Positions 1 to 7,309 of a DNA stretch of 64,000 bases are shown in pieces. The notes beneath the pieces were generated by a model, which saw nothing but the letters and a program-made list of their open reading frames with translations, had not been told where the DNA came from and did no database searches. Origin of the DNA: an uncultured Cellulomonadaceae bacterium (GTDB lineage Bacteria > Actinomycetota > Actinomycetes > Actinomycetales > Cellulomonadaceae); the NCBI GenBank assembly GCA_947495165.1, contig CANLXM010000001.1, positions 62,001 through 126,000 of the forward strand, written 5' to 3'. Numbering within the stretch: position 1 is the first letter of the stretch; each line of letters begins with the position of its first letter. Position numbers and translations under genes: made by a program.

Positions 1-963
1 CGCGGCCTGGGGCAGCTGGAGCACCCGCTCTCCACCGAGCGCGACGATCCACGACCCGGTGTCGGTCTGCTGCGTCACGAAGACCCCCTCGGCCGTCGCG
101 ACGGGCATGCCCGCGCCCTCGCCCTCCACCCGGGTGTCACCGCCCGACAGCGACCTCGAGACGATGACCGAGGGCGAGCCGACCCCGGCGAGGGCGATCT
201 GGAAGAACACCCGGTCGTCCACGACGGCCGGCGCCGGGTCGGTCCAGTTCACCTCGTCTCCCTCGGGGGCACGGTCGTGGATCTTGCTCCAGTCCTCCCG
301 AGCGTCCGCGACGACAGAGACGATCCCGCGCTGGTCGGCGGCGAGCACCCGCCAGCCCTTCGCCTCGCCGTCCCCCGTCCAGAAGGTCTCGGCCCAGGCG
401 GCGCCCTGCCCCGCGACGGAGATCGCGCTCATCCCGGACGTCATCTCGTGCTCGCTGTAGGGCTCGACCGCCGACTGGTCGAACCGTCGGACCGGCCCCT
501 CGCTCCCGATCTCGAAGAACCCCAGCGCCTCCTCGTTGCCCTGCCCGGCCAGCAGCTCGTCGTCGCGGACGATGGCCGTCCCGTCGGCCGTCACACCGAG
601 CGGCCACACCGAGCGGGGAAAGGCCTCGGGGATCGGGGTGAAGTGCTCTCCCGCCACCGCGTCCACGATGTCGTCGTCGTCGATCACCTCAGGGACGACC
701 TCGGAGCCGTCCGCCCACCGCAGGGCCAGCTGTCTCACCGCCTGCGCACGCACCTCGGTGGCGTCGGGCGTCCAGAGCGGCACCCGCGTCTGCTCCGGCG
801 CCGGGCGCGGGACGGGCGTCGCGTCGGCTGTCCGGGTGACCACGGGCGGGCGCACGTTGCCCGTGCAGCCCGTGAGCAGGAGCGCGCCGACGACGAGGAG
901 CGTCCCCGCGCATCGGGTCCCCGCGCATCGGGTCGCCGTGCGTCGGGTCACGCGCGCGCTCAC
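1..963 (-). CDS. Lipoprotein, tandem paralogue 3 (C-terminus cut by window edge)
   Basis: This is a predicted exported lipoprotein of unknown function, read leftward and running off the window, so about 321 codons are visible without the stop. The N-terminus has an Arg-rich start, a hydrophobic stretch and a lipobox ending LLTGC (Cys near residue 28), then a Pro/Thr-rich linker. The rest alternates short Gly/Asp-rich beta segments, as in a beta-propeller-like ectodomain; that fold is inferred. The GTG start overlaps the TGA stop of the upstream paralogue as GTGA (960-963), which implies translational coupling. It is most similar to the middle paralogue: both carry PPVVTRTADATPVP right after the lipobox, and the DNA coding for it is nearly identical. 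Confidence 0.75.
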   Translation of the reverse strand, partial: MSARVTRRTATRCAGTRCAGTLLVVGALLLTGCTGNVRPPVVTRTADATPVPRPAPEQTRVPLWTPDATEVRAQAVRQLALRWADGSEVVPEVIDDDDIVDAVAGEHFTPIPEAFPRSVWPLGVTADGTAIVRDDELLAGQGNEEALGFFEIGSEGPVRRFDQSAVEPYSEHEMTSGMSAISVAGQGAAWAETFWTGDGEAKGWRVLAADQRGIVSVVADAREDWSKIHDRAPEGDEVNWTDPAPAVVDDRVFFQIALAGVGSPSVIVSRSLSGGDTRVEGEGAGMPVATAEGVFVTQQTDTGSWIVALGGERVLQLPQAA

Positions 964-2264
964 GACTGCCACCGGACGTACCGGAGGCCCCGGCCCGGCC
1001 TGCTCGACTCAGTCCAACCGAGAATCCCGTGCGAGTTCACCACGACGTCGCCCAGGAGCGAGGGCAGCTCCCAGACGGTCGCGGCGTCGGGGTCCAGGAC
1101 GAAGTGGGTGCTGCCCTGCTCCGCATACGGGTCGTCGGACCACACCACGAGGTCGGAGCCCCCGCTGGCGTGTCCCGCGCCGGGCGACTCCGGGTCCGCG
1201 GGGGTCGAACGCCCCACGCCGACGACCCTCCGGTCCGTCGGGTGCACCGCGAGGACCGCCTCGGGCGAGGAGAGGACCAACCACTCGCCCGCGGCGCCGT
1301 CCAGCACCAGCGGCGAGTCGGCGGGCAGGACGAGCACCGGAGACCCGTCGACCCGGCGGATCTCCGTCCCAGCTCCGGCCGCAGACTCGCCGCGCACGTA
1401 GACGGCGTCGGTCGTCGCCACCTGTTCCCACACCCCGACGTCCTCCACCCGCGTGTCCCCACCGACGAGACCACGGGACACGAGCACCCACCCGTATCCG
1501 CTGCTCAGGGCAGCGTCGTCGAGGGGGATCGAGAGGTAGACCCGCCCGCCGAGCGTGAGCGGCGCGGGTCCCCCGTTGATGTGGCTCGGGCCGCCGAGGG
1601 CGTGCTCGTGGACCGCACTCCAGTCTTCGGCAGAGGACGCCACGACGGACACCGCCCCGTCGCCGTCAGCCGTCAGCACCTGCCACCCGATGGCTCCGCC
1701 GTCGGCCTCGAACTCCATCGTCCAGACGAACCTCTGGCCGTCGACAGCAACCTTGCTCGTGAGCACCGCGGTCGACTCCGACCCCGGGACCACGCCGGCC
1801 ATGTCGAAGGGGCGGTACGGCTCGCCCCCCTGGGGCCCGACGAGCCCCATCGTGTCCCTCCACCGCTCTCCGTCCTCGGTCGCGATCTGCTCGCCGCGGA
1901 CCACCATGGATCCGTCGCCCAGGACCGCCAGCGGCCACGTCGTGGACGGCGCGGGGGACGCGAACGGCAGGAAGTCCTCACCCTCGACCGCGCGCAGGAC
2001 CGCGGCGGGCGCCACCACCTCGATCTCGACGGGCGTGCCGTCCGGCCAGCTCAGCTCGAGGGCACGCACGGTCTGCTCGCTGGCGACGGTCGGACCCGGC
2101 GTCCACATCGGCACGCGGGTGTGCTCGGGCGTGGGGGCAGGGACGGGCGTGGCGTCGGCTGTCCGGGTGACGACCGGTGGGCGGGCGTCGCCCGTGCAGC
2201 CCACGAGCAGGAGCACGCCGACGAGCCCGCCGGCCGTGATCGCCGTGCGCCGGCCGGTGCTCAC
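960..2264 (-). CDS. Lipoprotein, tandem paralogue 2
   Basis: A 434-residue predicted lipoprotein of unknown function. A short basic N-terminus is followed by a hydrophobic helix and the lipobox LLVGC, a Pro/Thr linker, and a beta-rich ectodomain with recurring motifs such as LSWPDGTPV and Asp/Gly turns, suggestive of a repeat or propeller fold (inference). I chose the GTG at 2264 because it overlaps the stop of the preceding gene as GTGA and places the signal peptide at the very N-terminus; a start further upstream would add a basic, non-signal extension. It is the middle member of three coupled paralogues. No catalytic motif is recognised. Confidence 0.8.
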   Translation of the reverse strand: MSTGRRTAITAGGLVGVLLLVGCTGDARPPVVTRTADATPVPAPTPEHTRVPMWTPGPTVASEQTVRALELSWPDGTPVEIEVVAPAAVLRAVEGEDFLPFASPAPSTTWPLAVLGDGSMVVRGEQIATEDGERWRDTMGLVGPQGGEPYRPFDMAGVVPGSESTAVLTSKVAVDGQRFVWTMEFEADGGAIGWQVLTADGDGAVSVVASSAEDWSAVHEHALGGPSHINGGPAPLTLGGRVYLSIPLDDAALSSGYGWVLVSRGLVGGDTRVEDVGVWEQVATTDAVYVRGESAAGAGTEIRRVDGSPVLVLPADSPLVLDGAAGEWLVLSSPEAVLAVHPTDRRVVGVGRSTPADPESPGAGHASGGSDLVVWSDDPYAEQGSTHFVLDPDAATVWELPSLLGDVVVNSHGILGWTESSRPGRGLRYVRWQS

Positions 2265-3493
2265 GGGGCCGCCGCCGTACGCTGCCACCGGACGAGCGTC
2301 GCGTTCGCCGAACCGCTCCCGTCCGCCGTGGCGCCGTCCTCCTCCCACGAGCGCAGGACGACGAGGTCACCGCCGAGCGCCTGTGCGAAGCCCAGGAGAC
2401 CCGTGAGCCGGACGACCCGCTTCGAGCGCAGGTCGACGACCACGCTGGGCACCTGGACGTCCGACCGCTCGCCGAAGAACGTCCACGCCACGAGGTCGTC
2501 GCCGATGCTGACGGAGCTGACCTGCGCGGACTCGGCCACCGGGAGCGCGTACGCCTCCCGCGCGGTCGGGTCCAGCACGACGGCGTGCGTGCCGGTGTCG
2601 AGCGCGAGCCAGCGCCCGTGGGCGGCGACGGTGTGCGCAGCCGTCTGCGCCTCGAGCACCGGCTCGACGACGCCGTCCGGCCGCACGGCGCTGATCGTCG
2701 TCGCCTCGTCCTCGCGGCCCTGAGCGACGTAGAGGCCCGTCTCGGTCGCCGCCGTCCAGTCGACGTCCTCGGCGTCCACGCGGTGGTCCGATCCGTCGGG
2801 CAGGCGCGAGACCAGCGTCCCGGGCGTGTATGAGCCGTCCCCCGGGGACCCTGCTCCCGGGACGATGAAGTAGACGCGCCCGTCGTGCAGCGTGGGCTGC
2901 GGCTCGGGGCCGATCTGGTCGGCGCCGTCGAACTCGTCGCTGGTCGCCACGACCGCGGCCACGCCGGCGTCCGTGGCCGTGAGGACGCGCCACTGGGTCT
3001 CGTGCAGGGAGGTGGTGTCCGTCCACGCGACCGCGTCCTCGGCCACGTCGACGTCGACGATCGACGTCGCGGACCCGCCCGAGCTGCCGACGGCGGTGAA
3101 CGGGTCCATGGTGCCTCCCGCGCGGATCCTGCCCAGCAGATCGGACTCGAGGATGGTCATCGAGCCCATGTCCACCGCGCCGACCTGGCGGACGATCAGC
3201 GTGTCGTCGGCCCGCGCCCGCACCGGGTCGAGGTCGACGACGGTGGCCTCGCGGGCGAAGTCGGTGTCGGTGTCCACGTCGCGGGCTGGACCGAGCTCCC
3301 CGACGAGGACGGGCGCGCCGTCAGCCCAGGTCAGGCCGAGCGACGTCGGCTGGTCGGCAGCGACCGCCGGCGCAGGACGGCTGGTCGCGGGCGCTCCCCC
3401 AGCCGGCGTCAGCGTCGAGTCGCCGCCCGTACACCCGGACAGCAGGAGCGCCGCCGCGAGCGCACCTCCGACGGCACTGTGTCCCCTGGTCAT
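2261..3493 (-). CDS. Lipoprotein, tandem paralogue 1 (first gene of operon)
   Basis: A 410-residue predicted lipoprotein and the first gene of a three-gene leftward operon. The signal peptide has a small basic head, an Ala/Leu core and the lipobox LLSGC (Cys about residue 21). The ectodomain is beta-rich, shares the motif LGLTWADGAPV with the downstream copies, and is the most diverged of the three. The ATG at 3493 is preceded by a purine-rich AGGGGGCAGGG ribosome-binding region and gives a proper signal peptide start. The stop overlaps the next GTG start. Function is unknown; a surface-exposed sensor or binding role is only inference. Confidence 0.8.
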   Translation of the reverse strand: MTRGHSAVGGALAAALLLSGCTGGDSTLTPAGGAPATSRPAPAVAADQPTSLGLTWADGAPVLVGELGPARDVDTDTDFAREATVVDLDPVRARADDTLIVRQVGAVDMGSMTILESDLLGRIRAGGTMDPFTAVGSSGGSATSIVDVDVAEDAVAWTDTTSLHETQWRVLTATDAGVAAVVATSDEFDGADQIGPEPQPTLHDGRVYFIVPGAGSPGDGSYTPGTLVSRLPDGSDHRVDAEDVDWTAATETGLYVAQGREDEATTISAVRPDGVVEPVLEAQTAAHTVAAHGRWLALDTGTHAVVLDPTAREAYALPVAESAQVSSVSIGDDLVAWTFFGERSDVQVPSVVVDLRSKRVVRLTGLLGFAQALGGDLVVLRSWEEDGATADGSGSANATLVRWQRTAAAP

Positions 3494-3572
3494 CGCCCTG
3501 CCCCCTGTCTCACCCGCGCACGCGAGCGAGACCACTGTGCCAGAGCGCGCCCTGCGCTGACCAGAGACGAAA

Positions 3573-3607
3573 GGTGCCCGCCCCGGAAGATCTCCGGGGC
3601 GGGCACC
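3573..3607 (-). terminator. Rho-independent terminator behind csbD-type gene
   Basis: Perfect 15-bp inverted repeat (GGTGCCCGCCCCGGA with its complement) around a 5-nt loop, followed on the minus strand by a short T-rich run (TTTCGTCT). It lies 15 bp beyond the stop of the CsbD-family gene and before the lipoprotein operon, so it separates the two transcripts. Confidence 0.85.
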
Positions 3608-3622
3608 GTCGTTGCGAAGAGG

Positions 3623-3796
3623 TCAGCCCTTGAAGGCGTCCTTCACGTTCTCGCCGGCCTGCTTGAGCGAGGCCGAGGACTGGTCCTTGTGACCCTCGGC
3701 CTCGAGGCGCTCGTTGTCGGTCGCCTTGCCGGCGCCCTCCTTGCCCTTGCCGGTCAGGTTCTGGGCAGCGTTCTTGATCTTGTCGTCGAGACCCAT
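3623..3796 (-). CDS. CsbD family general stress protein
   Basis: A 57-residue, highly charged, Lys/Gly/Glu-rich protein of the CsbD type. It has the family pattern of an N-terminal helix (GLDDKIKNAAQNLTGKGKE), the central GKATDNERLEAEG segment and a C-terminal helix ending VKDAFKG. CsbD proteins are small cytoplasmic proteins induced by general stress; their molecular role is unknown. A strong ribosome-binding site (AAGGAGGA) lies 6 nt before the ATG. It is monocistronic, with its own strong terminator. No sigma-B-like promoter could be assigned with confidence. Confidence 0.9.
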   Translation of the reverse strand: MGLDDKIKNAAQNLTGKGKEGAGKATDNERLEAEGHKDQSSASLKQAGENVKDAFKG

Positions 3797-3883
3797 GAGG
3801 TCCTCCTTCGATCGGTGTGCTTCGACCGTACGACGGCCCCCCGGCGTGCGCATCCGGAACGCTGCGCCGACCTGGAGCCTGGC

Positions 3884-3889
3884 TAGGGT
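3884..3889 (+). promoter_or_regulatory. -10 element of leaderless PdxH-like gene
   Basis: TAGGGT lies exactly 6 nt before the GTG start at 3896, so transcription would begin at or next to the start codon. No good -35 hexamer is visible 17 bp upstream, and no ribosome-binding site is visible. Confidence 0.45.
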
Positions 3890-3895
3890 GGGGAC

Positions 3896-4552
3896 GTGGC
3901 CCCGACTCTGCGCGAGACACTCCGAGCCCTGCCGGTCCTGCCGCGAGACGGGCTTCCCGTGCTCGATCCCGGTGCGGCTCCTCCTACGCCGCACGCACTG
4001 TTCCGCAGATGGCTCACCGAGGCGATCCACGCGGAAGTCCCGGCACCCCACGCCGCGACGCTCGCCACGGCCGACGACGCCGGGAACCCGAGTGCTCGCG
4101 TGCTGATCCTCAAGGACGTCGACGACGCCGGATGGTGGTTCGCCACGCGCCGGTCGTCGCCCAAGGCGAGCGAGCTCGCCGCCACCGGGGCGGCCGCGAT
4201 GACCTTCTTCTGGCCGAGCCTCGGTCGCCAGGTCCGTGTCGCAGGCCCGGTGACGGCTGCCGACCCCACCGTGAGCGCCGCGGACTTCCGTGCGCGGTCG
4301 GACTTCTCGCGAGCGGGCGCGATGACCGGCCCGCCGACCACGGCGGTCGCGAGCGTGGACGTGGTGCGCGAGGAGCTGGCGGCAGCGCTCGTACAGGTGC
4401 GCGCAGATCCTGACCTCGTCAGCGCCGACTGGGGCGCCTACGTCCTGCGGCCGCGTTACGTCGAGATGTGGCAGGCCGCGGACGGCGGGTCCGTCCGCCT
4501 GCGCTACACCCAGGAGGGGGCGACGTGGCGTCGCGCGATCTTGCGCCCGTGA
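3896..4552 (+). CDS. pdxH: Pyridoxamine 5'-phosphate oxidase family protein (PdxH-like)
   Basis: A 218-residue FMN-dependent oxidase-fold protein. PdxH oxidises pyridoxine or pyridoxamine 5'-phosphate to pyridoxal 5'-phosphate using FMN and oxygen. Family signatures are the split-barrel core with SARVLILKDVDDAGWWF, the phosphate-contacting SSPKASEL segment, and the C-terminal dimer and substrate segment WGAYVLRPRYVEMWQ...WRRAILRP, which matches the PdxH ending (W-x-R-x2-L-x-P). Length is normal for PdxH. Several PdxH positions are atypical (for example RSDFSRAGAM where PdxH usually has an SQIGAWAS-like stretch). It could therefore be a paralogue with another substrate, and the gene symbol is tentative. 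It converges on the acyltransferase gene with only 4 bp between stops. Confidence 0.75.
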   Translation: MAPTLRETLRALPVLPRDGLPVLDPGAAPPTPHALFRRWLTEAIHAEVPAPHAATLATADDAGNPSARVLILKDVDDAGWWFATRRSSPKASELAATGAAAMTFFWPSLGRQVRVAGPVTAADPTVSAADFRARSDFSRAGAMTGPPTTAVASVDVVREELAAALVQVRADPDLVSADWGAYVLRPRYVEMWQAADGGSVRLRYTQEGATWRRAILRP

Positions 4553-4556
4553 GACT

Positions 4557-5132
4557 TCAGCGGTCTTCCTCGCGCAGGCGTGGCTCGGTGCGGTTCTCGG
4601 GGTGGTAGCCGGACTTGTCGGCGTAGAAGGCGCGGACGGTGTCCATGTCCGCGCGCACGTCGCCCGTCGGCACAAAGGTGAGGCCGAGGCCGGACGTTTT
4701 GGTGGTCCGGTCGACGAAGCCGAGCGTGATCGGCAGGCCAGCCTCGACCGCGATCCGCAGGAAGCCGGACTTCCAGTACTCGCCCTTGGCGCGGGTCCCC
4801 TCGGGGGTGACCACGAGCGAGAAGTTCTCACCCTGCTTCACGCGGGCGACGACGTCGTCCACGATCCCGGCGGGGTTGCCGCGGTCGACCGGGATGCCGC
4901 CGAGCGCGCGCATCAGAGGACCGAACGGGCGCTTGAACAGGGTGTGCTTGCCCAGGTACTTCGAGTTCAGCTCGAGCTCCCAGAGGATCCCGAGCATGAA
5001 GATGAAGTCCCAGTTCGAGGTGTGCGGGGCACCGATGAGGATGCGGACCGAGTCGTCCGGCAAGGGCTGCGAGACGTGCTTCCACCCGGACAGTGCCCAG
5101 CCAGCACGAGCGATGCTGCGTCGAATCCTCAT
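4557..5132 (-). CDS. 1-acyl-sn-glycerol-3-phosphate acyltransferase-like protein (PlsC family)
   Basis: A 191-residue acyltransferase of the PlsC fold. It carries the catalytic HX4D box as HTSNWD (about residues 37-42), an FKRPFGPLMRALGGIPVDRG block that matches the acceptor-binding motif, and the PEGTR motif. Known PlsC enzymes transfer acyl groups to lysophosphatidate at the inner membrane; this short form has no clear transmembrane helix and belongs to a widespread subgroup of uncertain acceptor. It is convergent with the PdxH-like gene, 4 bp between stops, leaving no room for separate terminators. Confidence 0.82.
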   Translation of the reverse strand: MRIRRSIARAGWALSGWKHVSQPLPDDSVRILIGAPHTSNWDFIFMLGILWELELNSKYLGKHTLFKRPFGPLMRALGGIPVDRGNPAGIVDDVVARVKQGENFSLVVTPEGTRAKGEYWKSGFLRIAVEAGLPITLGFVDRTTKTSGLGLTFVPTGDVRADMDTVRAFYADKSGYHPENRTEPRLREEDR

Positions 5133-5198
5133 GGCGTCCGAGAGTACGCGATCCGCGGCATCACGCAGCCCCCGGCGCCGCCGGTCAGTCGACGCCGG

Positions 5199-6008
5199 TC
5201 AGTCGAGGTCGGGGCGCGGGATGTCGACCGGCTCGCCCCAGTCGTGGAACGTCTGCGTGGTCGTCGTCGTGAAGCCCATGAACGTGCCGGTCGCGACGGT
5301 CTCGATGCCGAGAAAGTCCGGGTCCACCACGATGCGGTAGGAGCTCATGGTGACGCCCATGGCGTCGAACGGCGCGGTGCACTCGTAGGCGATCGCGTTG
5401 CCGGCGTCGGCGTGCGTGATGAGTCCCGACGCCTCCCACTCAGGGCACGCGCCGATCACCGCGGCGGAGGCGCGCGGGTCGCTGAAGGCACGCAGGGCAC
5501 CGAGCCCCTCGGAGAGGAGGTCACCCATCGCGCCGTCCCCCTCGCGGTGCCACTGCCCTTCGATGTTCATCCACGCGGTGTCGTCCACGACGACGAACGT
5601 GAGCGCCGGTGCGCGGTTCACGATGGCCAGCTCAGGGGTGTACTCGAACTCGACCTCGGTCGGGGGTTCTCCGTCGTCCGCGACCACCGTCATCTTGCCG
5701 CTGCCTGCGGCGACCATCGCCGTCACGATGCACTCGCCGAGCGCGTCACCGGCCGCAACCTCCCGGGGCCCCGTGGGCACTCCGGTGCAGGCCGAGCCCG
5801 TCTCTCCCGGGGCATCCCCGTCACCATCGTCGCTGGGTTCGGTCGCGGCGGCCGTGGGTTCAGACGCGTCGGCCGATGCTGTGGGCGCCGCGCTGCTGAC
5901 CGTCGCGGTCGGGGCGGACGCGGCGTCGTCCGGCGCGTCGCCCCCCGAGCAGCCTGCGAGGACGACGGCGACGACGAGGGCGAGAGATGTCCGAGTTGCC
6001 AGGTTCAC
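5199..6008 (-). CDS. Lipoprotein with Thr/Ala/Asp-rich linker, unknown function
   Basis: A 269-residue predicted lipoprotein: signal peptide with lipobox VLAGC (Cys about residue 19), a long low-complexity linker rich in Ala, Ser, Thr and Asp to about residue 85, then a compact beta-rich domain with a conserved-looking WMNIEGQWHREG segment and two likely disulfide cysteines. The overall plan resembles LppX/LprG-like lipid-binding lipoproteins, which is only a suggestion. I chose the GTG at 6008 because it starts the signal peptide and lies 6 nt after a TACGGT -10 element (6015-6020, minus strand), so the message may be leaderless. A perfect 14-bp tandem duplication (5179-5192, 5193-5206) spans the stop codon. 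Confidence 0.8.
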   Translation of the reverse strand: MNLATRTSLALVVAVVLAGCSGGDAPDDAASAPTATVSSAAPTASADASEPTAAATEPSDDGDGDAPGETGSACTGVPTGPREVAAGDALGECIVTAMVAAGSGKMTVVADDGEPPTEVEFEYTPELAIVNRAPALTFVVVDDTAWMNIEGQWHREGDGAMGDLLSEGLGALRAFSDPRASAAVIGACPEWEASGLITHADAGNAIAYECTAPFDAMGVTMSSYRIVVDPDFLGIETVATGTFMGFTTTTTQTFHDWGEPVDIPRPDLD

Positions 6009-6014
6009 GCGCCT

Positions 6015-6020
6015 ACCGTA
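6015..6020 (-). promoter_or_regulatory. -10 element of leaderless lipoprotein gene
   Basis: TACGGT on the minus strand with exactly 6 nt before the GTG at 6008 and no ribosome-binding site. This is the same architecture as at several other genes in the window. Confidence 0.4.
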
Positions 6021-6037
6021 GCGAACGACCCCGGGGC

Positions 6038-7210
6038 CTACGCCAGCCCCTCCAGCACGTCGCTCGAGAACACGTGGTCCACCACCATGGCGCTGGCCCC
6101 GAGGATGCCGGCACGTCCCGTCGTCTGGCTGGTCACGATCCGCAGGTGCTGGGTGGCCAGCGGCAGCGAGCGGCCGTAGACGACCTCGCGGATCCCCGCG
6201 AGGAGCTGGTCCCCGAGCGCGGCGAGGCTGCCCCCGACGACGATGACGGACGGGTTGAGCATGCTCACGCACGCCGCGAGCACCTTGCCGAGCGACCGGC
6301 CAGCCTCCCGGACGGCGCGCGACGCCGCGGCGTCCCCGGAGCGGACCAGGGCCACGACGTCGTCGACCGAGGACACCTGCTCCTCACCACCGGAGAGCTG
6401 CGCCGCGATCGCCCCACCTCCCGCCACGGCCTCGAGGCAACCGAGGTTGCCGCAGCGACAGACGACGTCCTCACACCCCGGGACGGCGATGTGGCCGAGG
6501 TCGCCCGCCGCGCCCTGGGCACCGCGCCGGATCGCGCCGTCGCTGATCACGCCGGCTCCTACGCCGGTCGCGACCTTGACGAACAGCAGGTGGTCGACGT
6601 CGCGGTAGCGCGCCGTGTGCTCGCCGAGGGCCATGAGGTTCACGTCGTTGTCCACCAGGACCACCCCGCAGTCGAGGAGTGCGGCAAGCCCGCCGGCGAC
6701 GTCGTAGCCGTCCCAGCCGGGCATGATCGGCGGGTTCACGGGACGCCCCGTCGTGTGGTCGACCGGTCCCGGGAGGCCCACGCCGACGCCGACCAGCCGC
6801 CCGGACGCGTCCGGAGTCTCGGCCAGGAGCCGACGGGCGATCGCGGCGACCCGGTCGAGCACGACCTCCGGTCCGTCGGCGATCGCGATCGTCTCGAGAT
6901 GCTCGGCCAGCACCGTGCAGGCGAGGTCGGTCACAGCGACCCGCGCGTGGGTCGCGCCGAGGTCGATCGCGACCACGGTGCGCGAAGCCGGGTTGAAGGC
7001 GAACGTCGCGGGCGGCCGGCCGCCGGTCGACGACGCCTCGCCCGTCGGGCTCACGAGCCCGAGCGCGAGGAGGTCGTCGACACGCCCGGCGACCGTGGAC
7101 CGCGACTGGCCGGTGACCTGCGCAAGCTCGGCGCGGGTGCGCGGCCGACCGTCCCGGAGCAGCTGGAGGGTGTCGCCGAGGCCGCCGGGCCGCTGCGCTA
7201 GCTGTGACAT
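6038..7210 (-). CDS. ROK family transcriptional repressor
   Basis: A 390-residue ROK regulator. Residues about 5-65 form a MarR-like winged helix (RTRAELAQVTGQSRSTVAGRV region). The rest is an ROK sugar-kinase-like domain with the ATP/phosphate motif AIDLGATHARVAV, the GDLGHIAV segment and the zinc-binding cluster C-x-CGNLGCLEA. Such proteins (NagC, Mlc, XylR types) repress sugar operons until a sugar ligand binds. It is divergent from the ABC-transport operon it probably controls; a 9-bp inverted repeat flanks the shared intergenic region. The ATG at 7210 is favoured by normal domain spacing; an in-frame GTG at 7228 is an alternative. Neither start has a clear ribosome-binding site. Confidence 0.88.
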   Translation of the reverse strand: MSQLAQRPGGLGDTLQLLRDGRPRTRAELAQVTGQSRSTVAGRVDDLLALGLVSPTGEASSTGGRPPATFAFNPASRTVVAIDLGATHARVAVTDLACTVLAEHLETIAIADGPEVVLDRVAAIARRLLAETPDASGRLVGVGVGLPGPVDHTTGRPVNPPIMPGWDGYDVAGGLAALLDCGVVLVDNDVNLMALGEHTARYRDVDHLLFVKVATGVGAGVISDGAIRRGAQGAAGDLGHIAVPGCEDVVCRCGNLGCLEAVAGGGAIAAQLSGGEEQVSSVDDVVALVRSGDAAASRAVREAGRSLGKVLAACVSMLNPSVIVVGGSLAALGDQLLAGIREVVYGRSLPLATQHLRIVTSQTTGRAGILGASAMVVDHVFSSDVLEGLA

Positions 7211-7216
7211 GGGGCA

Positions 7217-7303
7217 AGTCAAGCACACGTCAGCACAAGCCTCGCCCGATCGAACAACCGGGTTTCAACTTTTGCTTGACTCTCGGCAGAAGGCGGCTAG
7301 GTT
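7217..7303 (+). promoter_or_regulatory. ROK operator pair and leaderless promoter of sugar operon
   Basis: Two 9-bp arms in inverted orientation, AGTCAAGCA at 7217-7225 and TGCTTGACT at 7273-7281, are candidate ROK half-sites 47 bp apart. The right arm contains the -35 hexamer TTGACT (7276-7281), which is followed after 16 bp by a -10 TAGGTT (7298-7303). The -10 ends 6 nt before the ATG at 7310, so the operon message is probably leaderless. A repressor on the right arm would cover the -35. Confidence 0.65.
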
Positions 7304-7309
7304 GGCAAC

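Noticed and set aside
2585..3886. Long plus-strand frames antisense to the lipoprotein operon
   Set aside because: They are antisense frames kept open by high GC; the opposite strand has signal peptides, lipoboxes and coupled starts.
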